This document shows, piece after piece, positions 8,915 to 16,858 of a stretch of DNA of 64,000 nucleotides. The stretch's first letter is position 1. The number at the start of each line of letters is the position of its first letter. A model generated the notes under the pieces. It was not told the DNA's origin, did no database searches, and saw only the letters and a program-made list of their open reading frames with translations. A program made the translations under genes and the position numbers. Source of the stretch: Alistipes sp. (lineage in GTDB: Bacteria; Bacteroidota; Bacteroidia; Bacteroidales; Rikenellaceae); contig JAFQFV010000036.1 of NCBI GenBank assembly GCA_017398555.1, positions 62,001 through 126,000 of the forward strand, read 5' to 3'.

Positions 8915-9796
8915 TTAAAATCTGGAGCCTGCACCTCCACCACCGAAGCTGCCGCCACCAAAACCGCCACCAAAACTGCTGCCACCAAAGCCGCCTCTGC
9001 CACCACCGACATATATGCCGCCACTCTGCTTGTATATCTTCTCCTGCTTGGTCTTGCTGTGCCCGCAGGTAGAGCAGTGGTAGTGGTACTCCATAAGGTC
9101 GTACTTGCGATTTGAGGCCAACTTCTCAGTGTGGGTCATCTTCAGTGTATGCTTGCCACACTTTGGACACTTGCGACTCAGCCAGACAAAGAGCACCGCC
9201 AATGCGATAATTATGATGATAAATAGTGTAAATACAGTGATAAATTGCGCCAACTCATCCTCAGACAAATCATCGTCAATATAAGTATGCCCATCGGCAG
9301 ATATTACCTGAGCTATGGCTGCAATACCATTGACCATGCCGCTATCGTAGTCGCCCTTTGCCAGATGCTCAACCATATATCGCTGCTGGATGCGCTTGCA
9401 CATCGCATCAGTGAGTATCCCTTCGAGCCCATATCCCGTTACAAAACGTATCTCTCGCTTCTCGGTCACCAAAATCACACCAAGACCGTTGTCAGCCTCT
9501 CTGCCACCCACTCCCCACTCTGAAAATAGGGTGTGTGCAAATGAGAAGAGGTCGTCAGAGTCAATATCCTCAACCACGACTACTGCAATCTGCGCCTTGC
9601 CGGCTGTATGGAGCGAATCGCACGCCTTGTTAATTGCCGCAACGGCAGCAGGGGAGAGTATATTGTCGGGATTTGAGGTGTATGCCGTAACGTCTGCTAA
9701 CTGCACATTGGGTATATCTTTGACGGTATATTTACCGGCAAAAACCGATGCTGAGATAGCAAGAATAGCGATGATAGTAGCTAATAATCGTTTCAT
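8915..9796 (-). CDS. TPM-domain membrane protein with zinc ribbon and Gly-rich tail
   Basis: A 293-residue exported membrane protein. Signal peptide at residues 1-20 (MKRLLATIIAILAISASVFA), then a TPM/YgcG domain to about residue 175 with the markers NGLGVILVTEKREIRFVTGYGLEG. A membrane helix follows (about 190-210), then a zinc ribbon CPKCG...CSTCG, then a glycine-serine tail ending SFGGGGAGSRF, characteristic of this family. TPM domains have been linked to phosphatase activity and photosystem repair, but the role outside plants is open. A minus-strand TATCTTTG box at 9815-9822 gives the promoter for the TPM-lemA-regulator operon. Confidence 0.88.
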   Translation of the reverse strand: MKRLLATIIAILAISASVFAGKYTVKDIPNVQLADVTAYTSNPDNILSPAAVAAINKACDSLHTAGKAQIAVVVVEDIDSDDLFSFAHTLFSEWGVGGREADNGLGVILVTEKREIRFVTGYGLEGILTDAMCKRIQQRYMVEHLAKGDYDSGMVNGIAAIAQVISADGHTYIDDDLSEDELAQFITVFTLFIIIIIALAVLFVWLSRKCPKCGKHTLKMTHTEKLASNRKYDLMEYHYHCSTCGHSKTKQEKIYKQSGGIYVGGGRGGFGGSSFGGGFGGGSFGGGGAGSRF

Positions 9797-9814
9797 ACGC
9801 CAATAATTTCTCTA

Positions 9815-9904
9815 CAAAGATACTAAAAAATAGTGAATTGTTGATAAAATGGGAATTTTTTTGAATTTTCTATTTTGAATATTGAATAGCTTTAATTACC
9901 TTTG
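9815..9904. promoter_or_regulatory. Divergent promoters: TPM/lemA operon and DUF349 gene
   Basis: Minus strand TATCTTTG at 9815-9822 upstream of ATG 9796. Plus strand TACCTTTG at 9897-9904 with TTTTG at 9873-9877 (spacer 19) upstream of ATG 9936. Confidence 0.7.
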
Positions 9905-9935
9905 TGCGATAGTTTTTTACTTAAAAATATAACTT

Positions 9936-11783
9936 ATGCCTACTACTATTAAATCTACAGAAACTCCCGAGTTGGAGTTGGTCAGCGTAGCTGAGGATGC
10001 GTCAGTTCAGAGTGATGAACAACTTTTGGATAATGTCGGAACTTCTGATACCGTTTCGGAAGAGGTTTTGGAGGCCGACTCCGTTATTGAGACGCAGGTT
10101 GCAGGCAAGAGTAAGGGCGAGCTGGTTGATATGCTCGCTGAGATTTTGGAGAGCAATGCCGCTGAGGATATCCGTTCTCAGGTGGAGCAGATAAAGACTG
10201 CATTCTATAAGATTCACCGTGCTCAGGTCGATGCCCGTATTAAGGAGGCTGCCGAGCAGGGTGTTGAGGCTGAGGCTGTGCAGGATGCAGACGAACTTCG
10301 TCTTAAGGAGTTGCTGAAGAGATATCGTGATGCCCGTGATAAGGCAACTGCCGAGAGTGACAAGGTTAAGGAGGAGAACTATCGCCTTAAGTGCGAGATT
10401 ATCGAGGAGCTGAAGAGTCTTATCTCAAGCGAGGAGACGCTGAATGCTACCTACGTTCGTTTCCGCGAGTTGCAGGCTCGTTGGAAGGAGATTGGTCAGG
10501 TGCCACAGGCGAAGGTAAATGATTTGTGGGAGACCTATAATCTGCACGTAGAGCACTTCTACGACTTTGTGAAGATTAATAAGGAGTTGCGCGATTTGGA
10601 TTTGAAGAAGAATCTTGAGGCAAAACTCGCACTCTGTGAGGCTGCCGAGGCTCTTGCCGAGCAGTCAAATGCCGTAGAGTCATTCCGCAAGTTGCAGAAG
10701 CTCCACGATCAGTGGCGCGAGACAGGCCCTGTAGCGGCAGATCAGAAGGAGCCGCTGTGGGAGCGCTTTAAGGCTGCATCATCTGTGGTAAATCGTCGCC
10801 ATCAGGAGTACTTCGAGTCCCTTAAGCAGGAGCAGTTGAAGAACCTTGAGGCAAAGAGCGCACTTTGTGAGGCTGCCGAGGCTTTGATAGCAAATGCTCC
10901 GGCATCTCATAAGGAGTGGAATAAGGCAAATGAGCGTCTTATCGAGCTGCAGGTCCAGTGGCGTACTATTGGTTTTGCTCCGAAGAAGGAGAATGCCAAG
11001 ATTTACGACCGTTTCCGTGCCGCTTGTGATAAGTTCTTCGAGCTTAAGCACGCCTTCTATGCAGATGTTAAGGATGATATGGAGCACAACCTCTCACTTA
11101 AGGAGGCCCTGTGTGAGGCAGCAGAGGCGCTTGTTGAGAGCGAGGATTGGAAGCAGGCTACCGATAAGATTCTTGAGCTGCAGGCAGAGTGGAAGAAGGT
11201 GGGTGTGGTGTCACGCCGCCATGCAGATGCCATTTGGCGTCGTTTCCGTGCCGCTTGTGATAAGTTCTTTGAGCGTAAGAGTGCCCATTTTGCAAATGTA
11301 GAGGGTGGCTATGCCGATAATTTGCAGAAGAAGTATGCTCTGATTGAGGAGATGAACGCTGCCGATATTAAGGCGGGCGGTTATGATATGATTAAGGAGT
11401 TCCAACGCCGCTGGAGCGAGATTGGTTTTGTGCCTATCAAGCATAAGGAGGAGGTTGCAAAGCTCTATAAGCAGGCTGTAGATCGCCTCTTTGCCGTTGT
11501 TCGCGGTGCTGATAGAGAGAACTCGCTCAACCGCTTTAAGGATAGGGTCAATTCGATGCGTCAGAGTGGCGAGCGTCGCCTGCGCTCGGAGCGTGAGAAG
11601 CTCTACAACCGTGTCCGTCAACTTGAGCAGGAGGTTGCAACGTTGGAGAACAATATCGGCTTCTTCTCAAAGTCTAAGGGTGCAGAGTCATTCATCGCTG
11701 AGGTTGAAGAGAAGATTGTTAAGGCAAAGCGCGATATAGCAGACACAATAGCTAAAATTAAACTTATAGACGACGGCGAATAA
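9936..11783 (+). CDS. DUF349 repeat protein
   Basis: A 615-residue acidic, helical cytoplasmic protein. After a low-complexity acidic N-terminus (1-60), at least five DUF349 units can be counted between about 165 and 530, each built on the pattern (W/R)W(K/R)xxGxVPxxxxxxLWxxFxxAxDxFF, for example RWKEIGQVPQAKVNDLW and QWRTIGFAPKKENAKIY. Four units are joined by the phrase AL(C)CEAAEAL. The C-terminus (555-610) is a predicted coiled coil. Multi-repeat DUF349 proteins are typical of Bacteroidota; function is unknown, possibly nucleic-acid or ribosome binding. Monocistronic by spacing. Confidence 0.88.
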   Translation: MPTTIKSTETPELELVSVAEDASVQSDEQLLDNVGTSDTVSEEVLEADSVIETQVAGKSKGELVDMLAEILESNAAEDIRSQVEQIKTAFYKIHRAQVDARIKEAAEQGVEAEAVQDADELRLKELLKRYRDARDKATAESDKVKEENYRLKCEIIEELKSLISSEETLNATYVRFRELQARWKEIGQVPQAKVNDLWETYNLHVEHFYDFVKINKELRDLDLKKNLEAKLALCEAAEALAEQSNAVESFRKLQKLHDQWRETGPVAADQKEPLWERFKAASSVVNRRHQEYFESLKQEQLKNLEAKSALCEAAEALIANAPASHKEWNKANERLIELQVQWRTIGFAPKKENAKIYDRFRAACDKFFELKHAFYADVKDDMEHNLSLKEALCEAAEALVESEDWKQATDKILELQAEWKKVGVVSRRHADAIWRRFRAACDKFFERKSAHFANVEGGYADNLQKKYALIEEMNAADIKAGGYDMIKEFQRRWSEIGFVPIKHKEEVAKLYKQAVDRLFAVVRGADRENSLNRFKDRVNSMRQSGERRLRSEREKLYNRVRQLEQEVATLENNIGFFSKSKGAESFIAEVEEKIVKAKRDIADTIAKIKLIDDGE

Positions 11784-11788
11784 TGCAT

Positions 11789-11819
11789 GCAGATAGGCGG
11801 CTTACAGGCCGTCGTCTGC
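11789..11819 (+). terminator. Probable terminator after the DUF349 gene
   Basis: Imperfect hairpin GCAGATAGGCGGC / GCCGTCGTCTGC followed by TTTAGTT, six bases after the stop codon and before pyrG. Confidence 0.5.
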
Positions 11820-11856
11820 TTTAGTTAGGTTTTAAGTACTTCTAAAAATATTAATT

Positions 11857-13476
11857 ATGAAACTATCAAAGCCAAAGTACATCTTCGTTACTGGAGGTGT
11901 GGCATCATCACTGGGAAAGGGAATTATCTCATCTTCACTTGCGCGCCTTCTTCAGGCACGTGGATATGTGACAACAATCCAGAAGTTTGATCCGTACATA
12001 AATGTCGATCCAAGTACCCTTAATCCATACGAGCACGGCGAGTACTATGTTACCGATGACGGAACTGAGGCAGACCTCGATTTGGGTCACTATGAGCGAT
12101 TTACATCTATCGCTACATCTAATAAGAATACAGTTACCACAGGTAAAATCTATAAGACAGTAATTGAGAAGGAGCGCCGTGGTGACTATCTGGGTAAGAC
12201 CGTGCAGGTTATCCCTCATATCACTGACGAGATTAAGCGTCGTATCCAGCTCAATGGTCAGACCAAGCAGTTCGATATTATCATCACCGAGATTGGTGGT
12301 ACTGTCGGCGATATCGAGTCGCTGCCATTTATTGAGTCTGTACGTCAGCTTCGCAACTCATTGGGTTATCAGAATACAGCGTTGGTACACCTTGCGTGGG
12401 TGCCATATCTCGCAGCGTCAGGAGAGGTTAAGACCAAGCCTACACAGCACTCTGTAAAGGCTCTGCTTGAGAATGGTCTTCAGCCGGATGTGCTTGTTCT
12501 GCGTGCTGAGAATCCGCTTGATATAGCGATTAAGCGTAAGATTGCCCTCTTCTGTAACGTTATGCCTGAGGCTGTTGTTGAGTCTGTGGATATGCCTACA
12601 ATCTACGAGGTGCCACTGCGCCTGTTTGAGCAGAAGATGGACCTTGTGGTTATGCAGCGCCTTGGTCTGCCAACAGAGGAGTCTGTATCTGACTTGACCG
12701 CTTGGAGAGCATTCGTTGATAAGATTAAGAACCCTACAAAGTTCGTGGAGGTTGCTCTGGTTGGTAAATATACCGAGCTTCCTGATGCATACAAGTCAAT
12801 CAACGAGTCATTTATCCACGCAGGTGCTATGAACGACTGCAAGGTTAAGGTACGCTATGTTAAGGCCGAGAAGGTCAATGAGCAGAGCGCAGCCGAGCTG
12901 TTCGAGGGTGTTTCGGGTATCTTCGTTGCCCCTGGTTCAGGCAGCCGTGGCGTAGATGGTAAGATTGCCGCTGTCAAGTATGCTCGTGAGAATAATATCC
13001 CATTCTTCGGTATCGGTCTGGGTATGCACTGCGCAGTTGTTGAGTTTGCACGCAATGTCCTCGGCTTTGAGGATGCCGCATCTGCGGAGCTCGATGCAAC
13101 TACAAAGCACCCTGTCATCAGCCTGATGGAGGAGAATAAGATTGAGAAGGGCTCTGTTCGCCGTATCGGTGGCTATGTATGCACCCTTGACCCGGAGTCA
13201 AAGGCTGCGAAGGCTTATGGTATCACCTCTGTTATGGAGCGCCATAGCAACAGCTACGAGTTCAATACCGACTACCGTGAGCAGTTTGAGGCTGCCGGTA
13301 TGAAGTGTGTGGGTATCAACCCTGAGACCGCTTTGGTTGAGGCTCTGGAGCTTGAGTCACACCCTTGGTTTATCGCAACGCAGTACCACCCGGAGTACAA
13401 GAGTACTGTTGAGCATCCAGCACCACTCTTTGTCGATTTCGTGGCTGCTGCGTTGAAATATTCTGAAACTAAATAA
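11857..13476 (+). CDS. pyrG: CTP synthase with a degenerate glutaminase site
   Basis: CTP synthase aminates UTP with ammonia, normally released from glutamine by its C-terminal domain. The synthetase domain (1-265) looks intact: GGVASSLGKGIISSSLARLL, QKFDPYINVD, HGEYYVTDDGTEADLDLG. The glutaminase domain (290-539) does not: the nucleophile motif GICLGMQ reads GIGLGMH (Gly at residue 387, His at 391), the oxyanion loop reads PGSGSRG instead of PGFGxRG, and RHRHRYE reads RHSNSYE (462-468). The distal HPE (QYHPEYKS) remains. I infer an ammonia-dependent enzyme or one needing a separate ammonia source. Cotranscribed with yidC, 6 bases downstream. Confidence 0.93.
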   Translation: MKLSKPKYIFVTGGVASSLGKGIISSSLARLLQARGYVTTIQKFDPYINVDPSTLNPYEHGEYYVTDDGTEADLDLGHYERFTSIATSNKNTVTTGKIYKTVIEKERRGDYLGKTVQVIPHITDEIKRRIQLNGQTKQFDIIITEIGGTVGDIESLPFIESVRQLRNSLGYQNTALVHLAWVPYLAASGEVKTKPTQHSVKALLENGLQPDVLVLRAENPLDIAIKRKIALFCNVMPEAVVESVDMPTIYEVPLRLFEQKMDLVVMQRLGLPTEESVSDLTAWRAFVDKIKNPTKFVEVALVGKYTELPDAYKSINESFIHAGAMNDCKVKVRYVKAEKVNEQSAAELFEGVSGIFVAPGSGSRGVDGKIAAVKYARENNIPFFGIGLGMHCAVVEFARNVLGFEDAASAELDATTKHPVISLMEENKIEKGSVRRIGGYVCTLDPESKAAKAYGITSVMERHSNSYEFNTDYREQFEAAGMKCVGINPETALVEALELESHPWFIATQYHPEYKSTVEHPAPLFVDFVAAALKYSETK

Positions 13477-13482
13477 TTAAAA

Positions 13483-15393
13483 ATGGAAAATAATAGCACA
13501 AACAAACAGTCAATAATCGGATTTATACTTATAGGCCTTGTCTTCTTCGGCTATATGTTGTACAACAACTATCAGATGGAGAAGTACAACGAGCAACTTG
13601 CTGTAGAACAGCTTGCAGAGAGCGTTGCCGCTGAGGCTTCGGCAGCCGTTGCCGAGCAGCAGGGCGAGCAGAAGGCAGATGTCGTTGCTGTAACTGAGCC
13701 ACTTGTTGTGGCAGACCCATTTATCATTGATGGTGCAGAGCAGAGAGAGGTTGTTTTAGAGAATGACTACCTTACACTCACCCTCTCAACCGTTGGTGGT
13801 CAGATTACAGACGCAACACTCAAGCAGCACACTAAGTATGCACCAAAGGAGGAGCGAAATGAACTTGTTAAGCTCTTCGACCCTACAAGTGCATCTTTCG
13901 ATATGAGCTTCTACGTCAAGGATGGCCTTAAGAATGTTAAGGTTGTCACTGCCGAGCATAACTTTGTTTGTCAGGGCGTTGTAGAGGGCGCTGATTCACA
14001 GAGCGTTACCTTTACTCTGCCATTCAAGGGCGGTGCTGCGCTCAACTTTGTATATACACTTTACAACAGCAAGAGCGAGGAGCGCGACTATCTGGTTGGT
14101 CTTGATGTTCAGTTCTCAGCCCTTGCTCCGCTGATGGCAAATCAGACCTCTATCGGTGTTGATTGGCGTACTCGCAGCTATCAGAACGAGCGTAGCTACA
14201 AGAATGAGAATATGTACACCTCTCTCTACTATCGTCATCCGGGCGAGACAGGTATTGAGGATTTGGGTGTCTCTGAGGGTAATAAGAGCAAGAATGTCTC
14301 AACCTCTGTAGATTGGGTGGCATTTAAGCAGCAGTACTTCACCTCTGCAATTATTCCGCAGAGCGTCGATTTTACCTATGCCGATGTCGCTTACCAGACA
14401 ATGCCTGAGAAGAGTGGTTATATCAAGGAGTACTCTATGGCTGCCGCAGTGCCATATACACCGCAGACCGATGGCTATAAGTTCGACTTCTACTTGGGTC
14501 CTAATAAGTTCCCTGTGCTCAAGAAGCTCACCGATGCTAATGGCGATTCTCTTAACCTTGAGCGCGTTATTCCGCTGGGTTGGATATTCTCTACCTACGT
14601 GAGCCGTTGGGTGGTAATTCCGCTCTTTACTTTCCTTAGTAAGTATATCGAGAGCTTTGGCCTGATTATCCTTATCCTGACACTGCTGGTTAAGTTGATT
14701 ATCTCGCCGCTCACATATAAGAGCTACCTCTCTACAGCCAAGATGCGTGCTGTACGCCCTGAGCTTGAGGCTATCAATGCCAAGTACCCTCGTCAGGAGG
14801 ATGCTATGAAGAAGCAGCAGGCGACTATGGAGCTCTATAATAAGGCGGGTATCAGCCCAATGAGCGGCTGTCTGCCAATGCTTATTCAGATGCCTATCCT
14901 GATTGCGATGTTCCGCTTCTTCCCGGCATCTATCGAGCTTCGTGGCAAGTCATTCCTTTGGAGTGATGACCTCTCGTCTTACGATAGTATTCTCGATTTG
15001 CCATTCAATATTCCATTCTATGGCGACCATATCTCACTCTTCTGTCTGTTGATGGTTGTAGTTCTGTTCGGCTACTCTTATATGAACTATAAGCAGACCG
15101 CAGCTACCCAGCCACAGATGCCTGGTATGAAGTTTATGACCGTCTATATGATGCCAATCATGATGCTCTTCTGGTTTAACGACTACTCGAGCGGTCTTTG
15201 TTACTACTACCTGCTCTCGAACATTATCACTATGCTGATGATGCTCGGTATCCGTGCGTTGGTAGATGATGACAAGGTACGTGCATCTATCCATACCAAG
15301 ATGGCAAATACCAAGGGTAAGAAGTCACGCTTCCAGCAGCGTTATGAGGAGCTTATGCGCCAGCAGGAGCAGCTGAATAAGCAGCAGCGATAA
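13483..15393 (+). CDS. yidC: Membrane protein insertase YidC
   Basis: YidC inserts and folds inner-membrane proteins, alone or with SecYEG. This is the long Gram-negative type of 636 residues: an N-terminal helix (about 9-26), a large periplasmic beta domain (about 70-360), then the conserved five-helix core with IIPLFTFLSKYIESFGLIILILTLL, the coiled cytoplasmic loop beginning YKSYLSTAKMRAVRPELEAI, GCLPMLIQMPILIAMF, and the last helices. The tail is basic and glutamine-rich. It sits 6 bases after pyrG, and the exonuclease gene follows 12 bases later, so the three form an operon. Confidence 0.96.
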   Translation: MENNSTNKQSIIGFILIGLVFFGYMLYNNYQMEKYNEQLAVEQLAESVAAEASAAVAEQQGEQKADVVAVTEPLVVADPFIIDGAEQREVVLENDYLTLTLSTVGGQITDATLKQHTKYAPKEERNELVKLFDPTSASFDMSFYVKDGLKNVKVVTAEHNFVCQGVVEGADSQSVTFTLPFKGGAALNFVYTLYNSKSEERDYLVGLDVQFSALAPLMANQTSIGVDWRTRSYQNERSYKNENMYTSLYYRHPGETGIEDLGVSEGNKSKNVSTSVDWVAFKQQYFTSAIIPQSVDFTYADVAYQTMPEKSGYIKEYSMAAAVPYTPQTDGYKFDFYLGPNKFPVLKKLTDANGDSLNLERVIPLGWIFSTYVSRWVVIPLFTFLSKYIESFGLIILILTLLVKLIISPLTYKSYLSTAKMRAVRPELEAINAKYPRQEDAMKKQQATMELYNKAGISPMSGCLPMLIQMPILIAMFRFFPASIELRGKSFLWSDDLSSYDSILDLPFNIPFYGDHISLFCLLMVVVLFGYSYMNYKQTAATQPQMPGMKFMTVYMMPIMMLFWFNDYSSGLCYYYLLSNIITMLMMLGIRALVDDDKVRASIHTKMANTKGKKSRFQQRYEELMRQQEQLNKQQR

Positions 15394-15405
15394 ATGTTGT
15401 AGCCA

Positions 15406-15981
15406 ATGGCATATATTGAGTCTATATCAAACGAGGATGTTGCAGCGCTGCCGATGGTGCAGTTCGATGGCCCAATAGTGGTTGTCGATACACCGCAGGC
15501 GCTTGACGAGGCGTGCCAATACCTCGCCCAGCAATCTATCCTCGGCTTTGATACCGAGACTCGACCATCGTTTACTGCCGGGGTGACAAATAAGGTGGCA
15601 CTGTTGCAACTCTTTGGTGGCGAGAAGTGCTTCCTTATTCGCCTTAACCGCGTGCAGATGTCAAAGGCTCTGACCGATATTCTGCATCGCTCCGATATTA
15701 TTAAGGTCGGTGCAGCTGTGAAAAACGATATCGTCGGCCTTACAAAACTTCGTCACTTTACCGCAGGAGGCTTTGTCGATTTGCAGGATATTGTCGAGAA
15801 TTACGGCATTAAGGATAAATCCTTGCGTAAAATATCGGGCATAGTCCTCGGTAAAAAGGTCTCCAAGGCGCAACGCTTGAGTAATTGGGAGGCCAAAACC
15901 CTTACGCCCCAGCAGCAGATGTATGCGGCGACGGATGCGTGGGTATGCGTCGAGATTTACAATCAGTTGATTTTGTTGTGA
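15406..15981 (+). CDS. 3'-5' exonuclease, RNase D-like DEDD domain
   Basis: A 191-residue single-domain exonuclease of the DEDD superfamily. Exo I is GFDTETRPSF with the first two acidic residues, Exo II includes VGAAVKNDIVGL, and Exo III has the YAATDAWVCVEIY pattern (Y/x3/D). It lacks the HRDC domains of full RNase D. Similar stand-alone proteins are common in Bacteroidota. Its last codons ATT TTG TTG TGA lie inside the left arm of a palindromic element, which therefore supplies the C-terminal Leu-Leu and the stop. Confidence 0.87.
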   Translation: MAYIESISNEDVAALPMVQFDGPIVVVDTPQALDEACQYLAQQSILGFDTETRPSFTAGVTNKVALLQLFGGEKCFLIRLNRVQMSKALTDILHRSDIIKVGAAVKNDIVGLTKLRHFTAGGFVDLQDIVENYGIKDKSLRKISGIVLGKKVSKAQRLSNWEAKTLTPQQQMYAATDAWVCVEIYNQLILL

Positions 15982-16098
15982 TAACGCGGCATTAGCCGTA
16001 CATCCCTAAAAGCCCGACAATGGCTGTACGCTCAAGTACTATCCATCGTCGGGCTTTCTGCACGATGCACGCCTACTACCACGTTCTGACAACAAAAT
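15970..16098. repeat. Nested palindrome family 1, copy E
   Basis: Left arm ATTTTGTTGTGATAACGCGG (15970-15989), right arm ends TTCTGACAACAAAAT (16084-16098). Core stem AAAGCCCGAC...GTCGGGCTTT holds the conserved inner part GGCTGTAC-N6-GTACTATCC. The exonuclease stop codon lies inside the left arm. Confidence 0.75.
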
Positions 16099-16214
16099 AG
16101 AGCATAGATGTAGCGGTGTGCAAATTCTTGACGACAAATGAGTGCATATATTAAGAGGCGTGCAAAATCTTGACGATAAAGCAGTGCACAGATGTAGCGG
16201 GGTGCAGACTCTGG
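16088..16214. repeat. Three tandem 42-bp units
   Basis: Units begin at GACAACAAA (16088), GACGACAAA (16130) and GACGATAAA (16172), exactly 42 bases apart, each running into a segment like GTGCA.AGAT.TAGCGG.GTGCA. The first unit overlaps the right arm of copy E. Two similar units occur at 41224 and 41270. Confidence 0.65.
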
Positions 16215-16228
16215 TTTTGATTTGTTTT

Positions 16229-16344
16229 CGAGAATAACAGCTATCCGCAAGGATAGTAAAAAATAGAAAGAGCGGTAGTGTAAGCTTGCTTACAAACTAC
16301 TGCTCTTGCTGTTTTTGGTATTGTCGCAGACAACGTTATTCTCG
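16229..16344. repeat. Cloverleaf-type palindrome family 2, copy 1
   Basis: Outer arms CGAGAATAAC (16229-16238) and GTTATTCTCG (16335-16344). Inside are a left side hairpin GCTATCC-GCAA-GGATAG, a long central hairpin built on GAGCGGTAGTGTAAGC, and a right side hairpin GTTGTC-TGC-GACAAT (bottom-strand sense). The element recurs at 41324-41436. Downstream, 16345-16476 continues the shared repeat with hairpin GCTTTTT..AAAAAGC and ACTGCGTAGC. Confidence 0.7.
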
Positions 16345-16476
16345 CAACAGACACTACCAAAACAAAGTTTTGGCGAAAGCTTTTTGCACGCCCTGCTTTT
16401 TCTCGAAAAAGCGGGCAGTACTATGAGGGCGGTACTGCGTAGCCTGCGGGCTATCCTAAGTCCGCAACGGCTTCTG

Positions 16477-16857
16477 TTACAGGTACCCCTCAGTTACCAA
16501 CCACTCGCGGACACGAATCCAATCGACGTATGGGCGGGTGGAGGTTGGGGATGATGTAAGTGGTACGCCGAGGGCGGAGTCATCTATATATAGGTCTGCA
16601 TAGACCTTTGGAGAGGCGCTCCACGACTTCTGGTCGGGGTTTTTATTCACTCCATAGAGGGGAATATCGTTATCCTTAAACCACTTTACAGCCTCCTTCT
16701 CGGTCTTGCCGCTGCGCATAGTGTTGAGCACAAGGTGATACCCTGCATCTGTCAGCTCTTTGAGCACTGGTACAGCTCCAATGTCGCTACCCATATATGG
16801 ATACTCGTGTGTGACGCAGGTGCCGTCAAAATCTATTGCTATTACCAACTGTGCCAT
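16477..16857 (-). CDS. Small HAD-superfamily phosphatase
   Basis: A 126-residue cytoplasmic hydrolase of the haloacid dehalogenase superfamily, resembling the compact Bacteroides protein BT_0820. The nucleophile motif is IAIDFDGTCV at residues 7-16, motif II is the NTMR serine/threonine-equivalent region, a conserved lysine is in DQKSWS, and motif III is DLYIDDSALG. It has no cap domain, so it may act on protein or larger sugar-phosphate substrates; the substrate is unknown. The gene follows the wzc stop by one base and is the last of the wza-wzc-HAD operon. Confidence 0.8.
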   Translation of the reverse strand: MAQLVIAIDFDGTCVTHEYPYMGSDIGAVPVLKELTDAGYHLVLNTMRSGKTEKEAVKWFKDNDIPLYGVNKNPDQKSWSASPKVYADLYIDDSALGVPLTSSPTSTRPYVDWIRVREWLVTEGYL

Positions 16858-16858
16858 A

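Noticed and set aside
8881..9024. N-terminal extension of LemA
   Set aside because: The extra codons are the reverse-frame reading of the Gly-rich tail of the TPM gene and lack LemA features; ATG 8880 gives the normal length.
13483..15393. Possible frameshift in yidC periplasmic domain
   Set aside because: Reading through shows an unbroken frame of normal length with all conserved C-terminal helices.
16088..16214. CRISPR-like array of 42-base repeats
   Set aside because: The units are contiguous and vary internally; there are no unique spacers, no leader and no cas genes.
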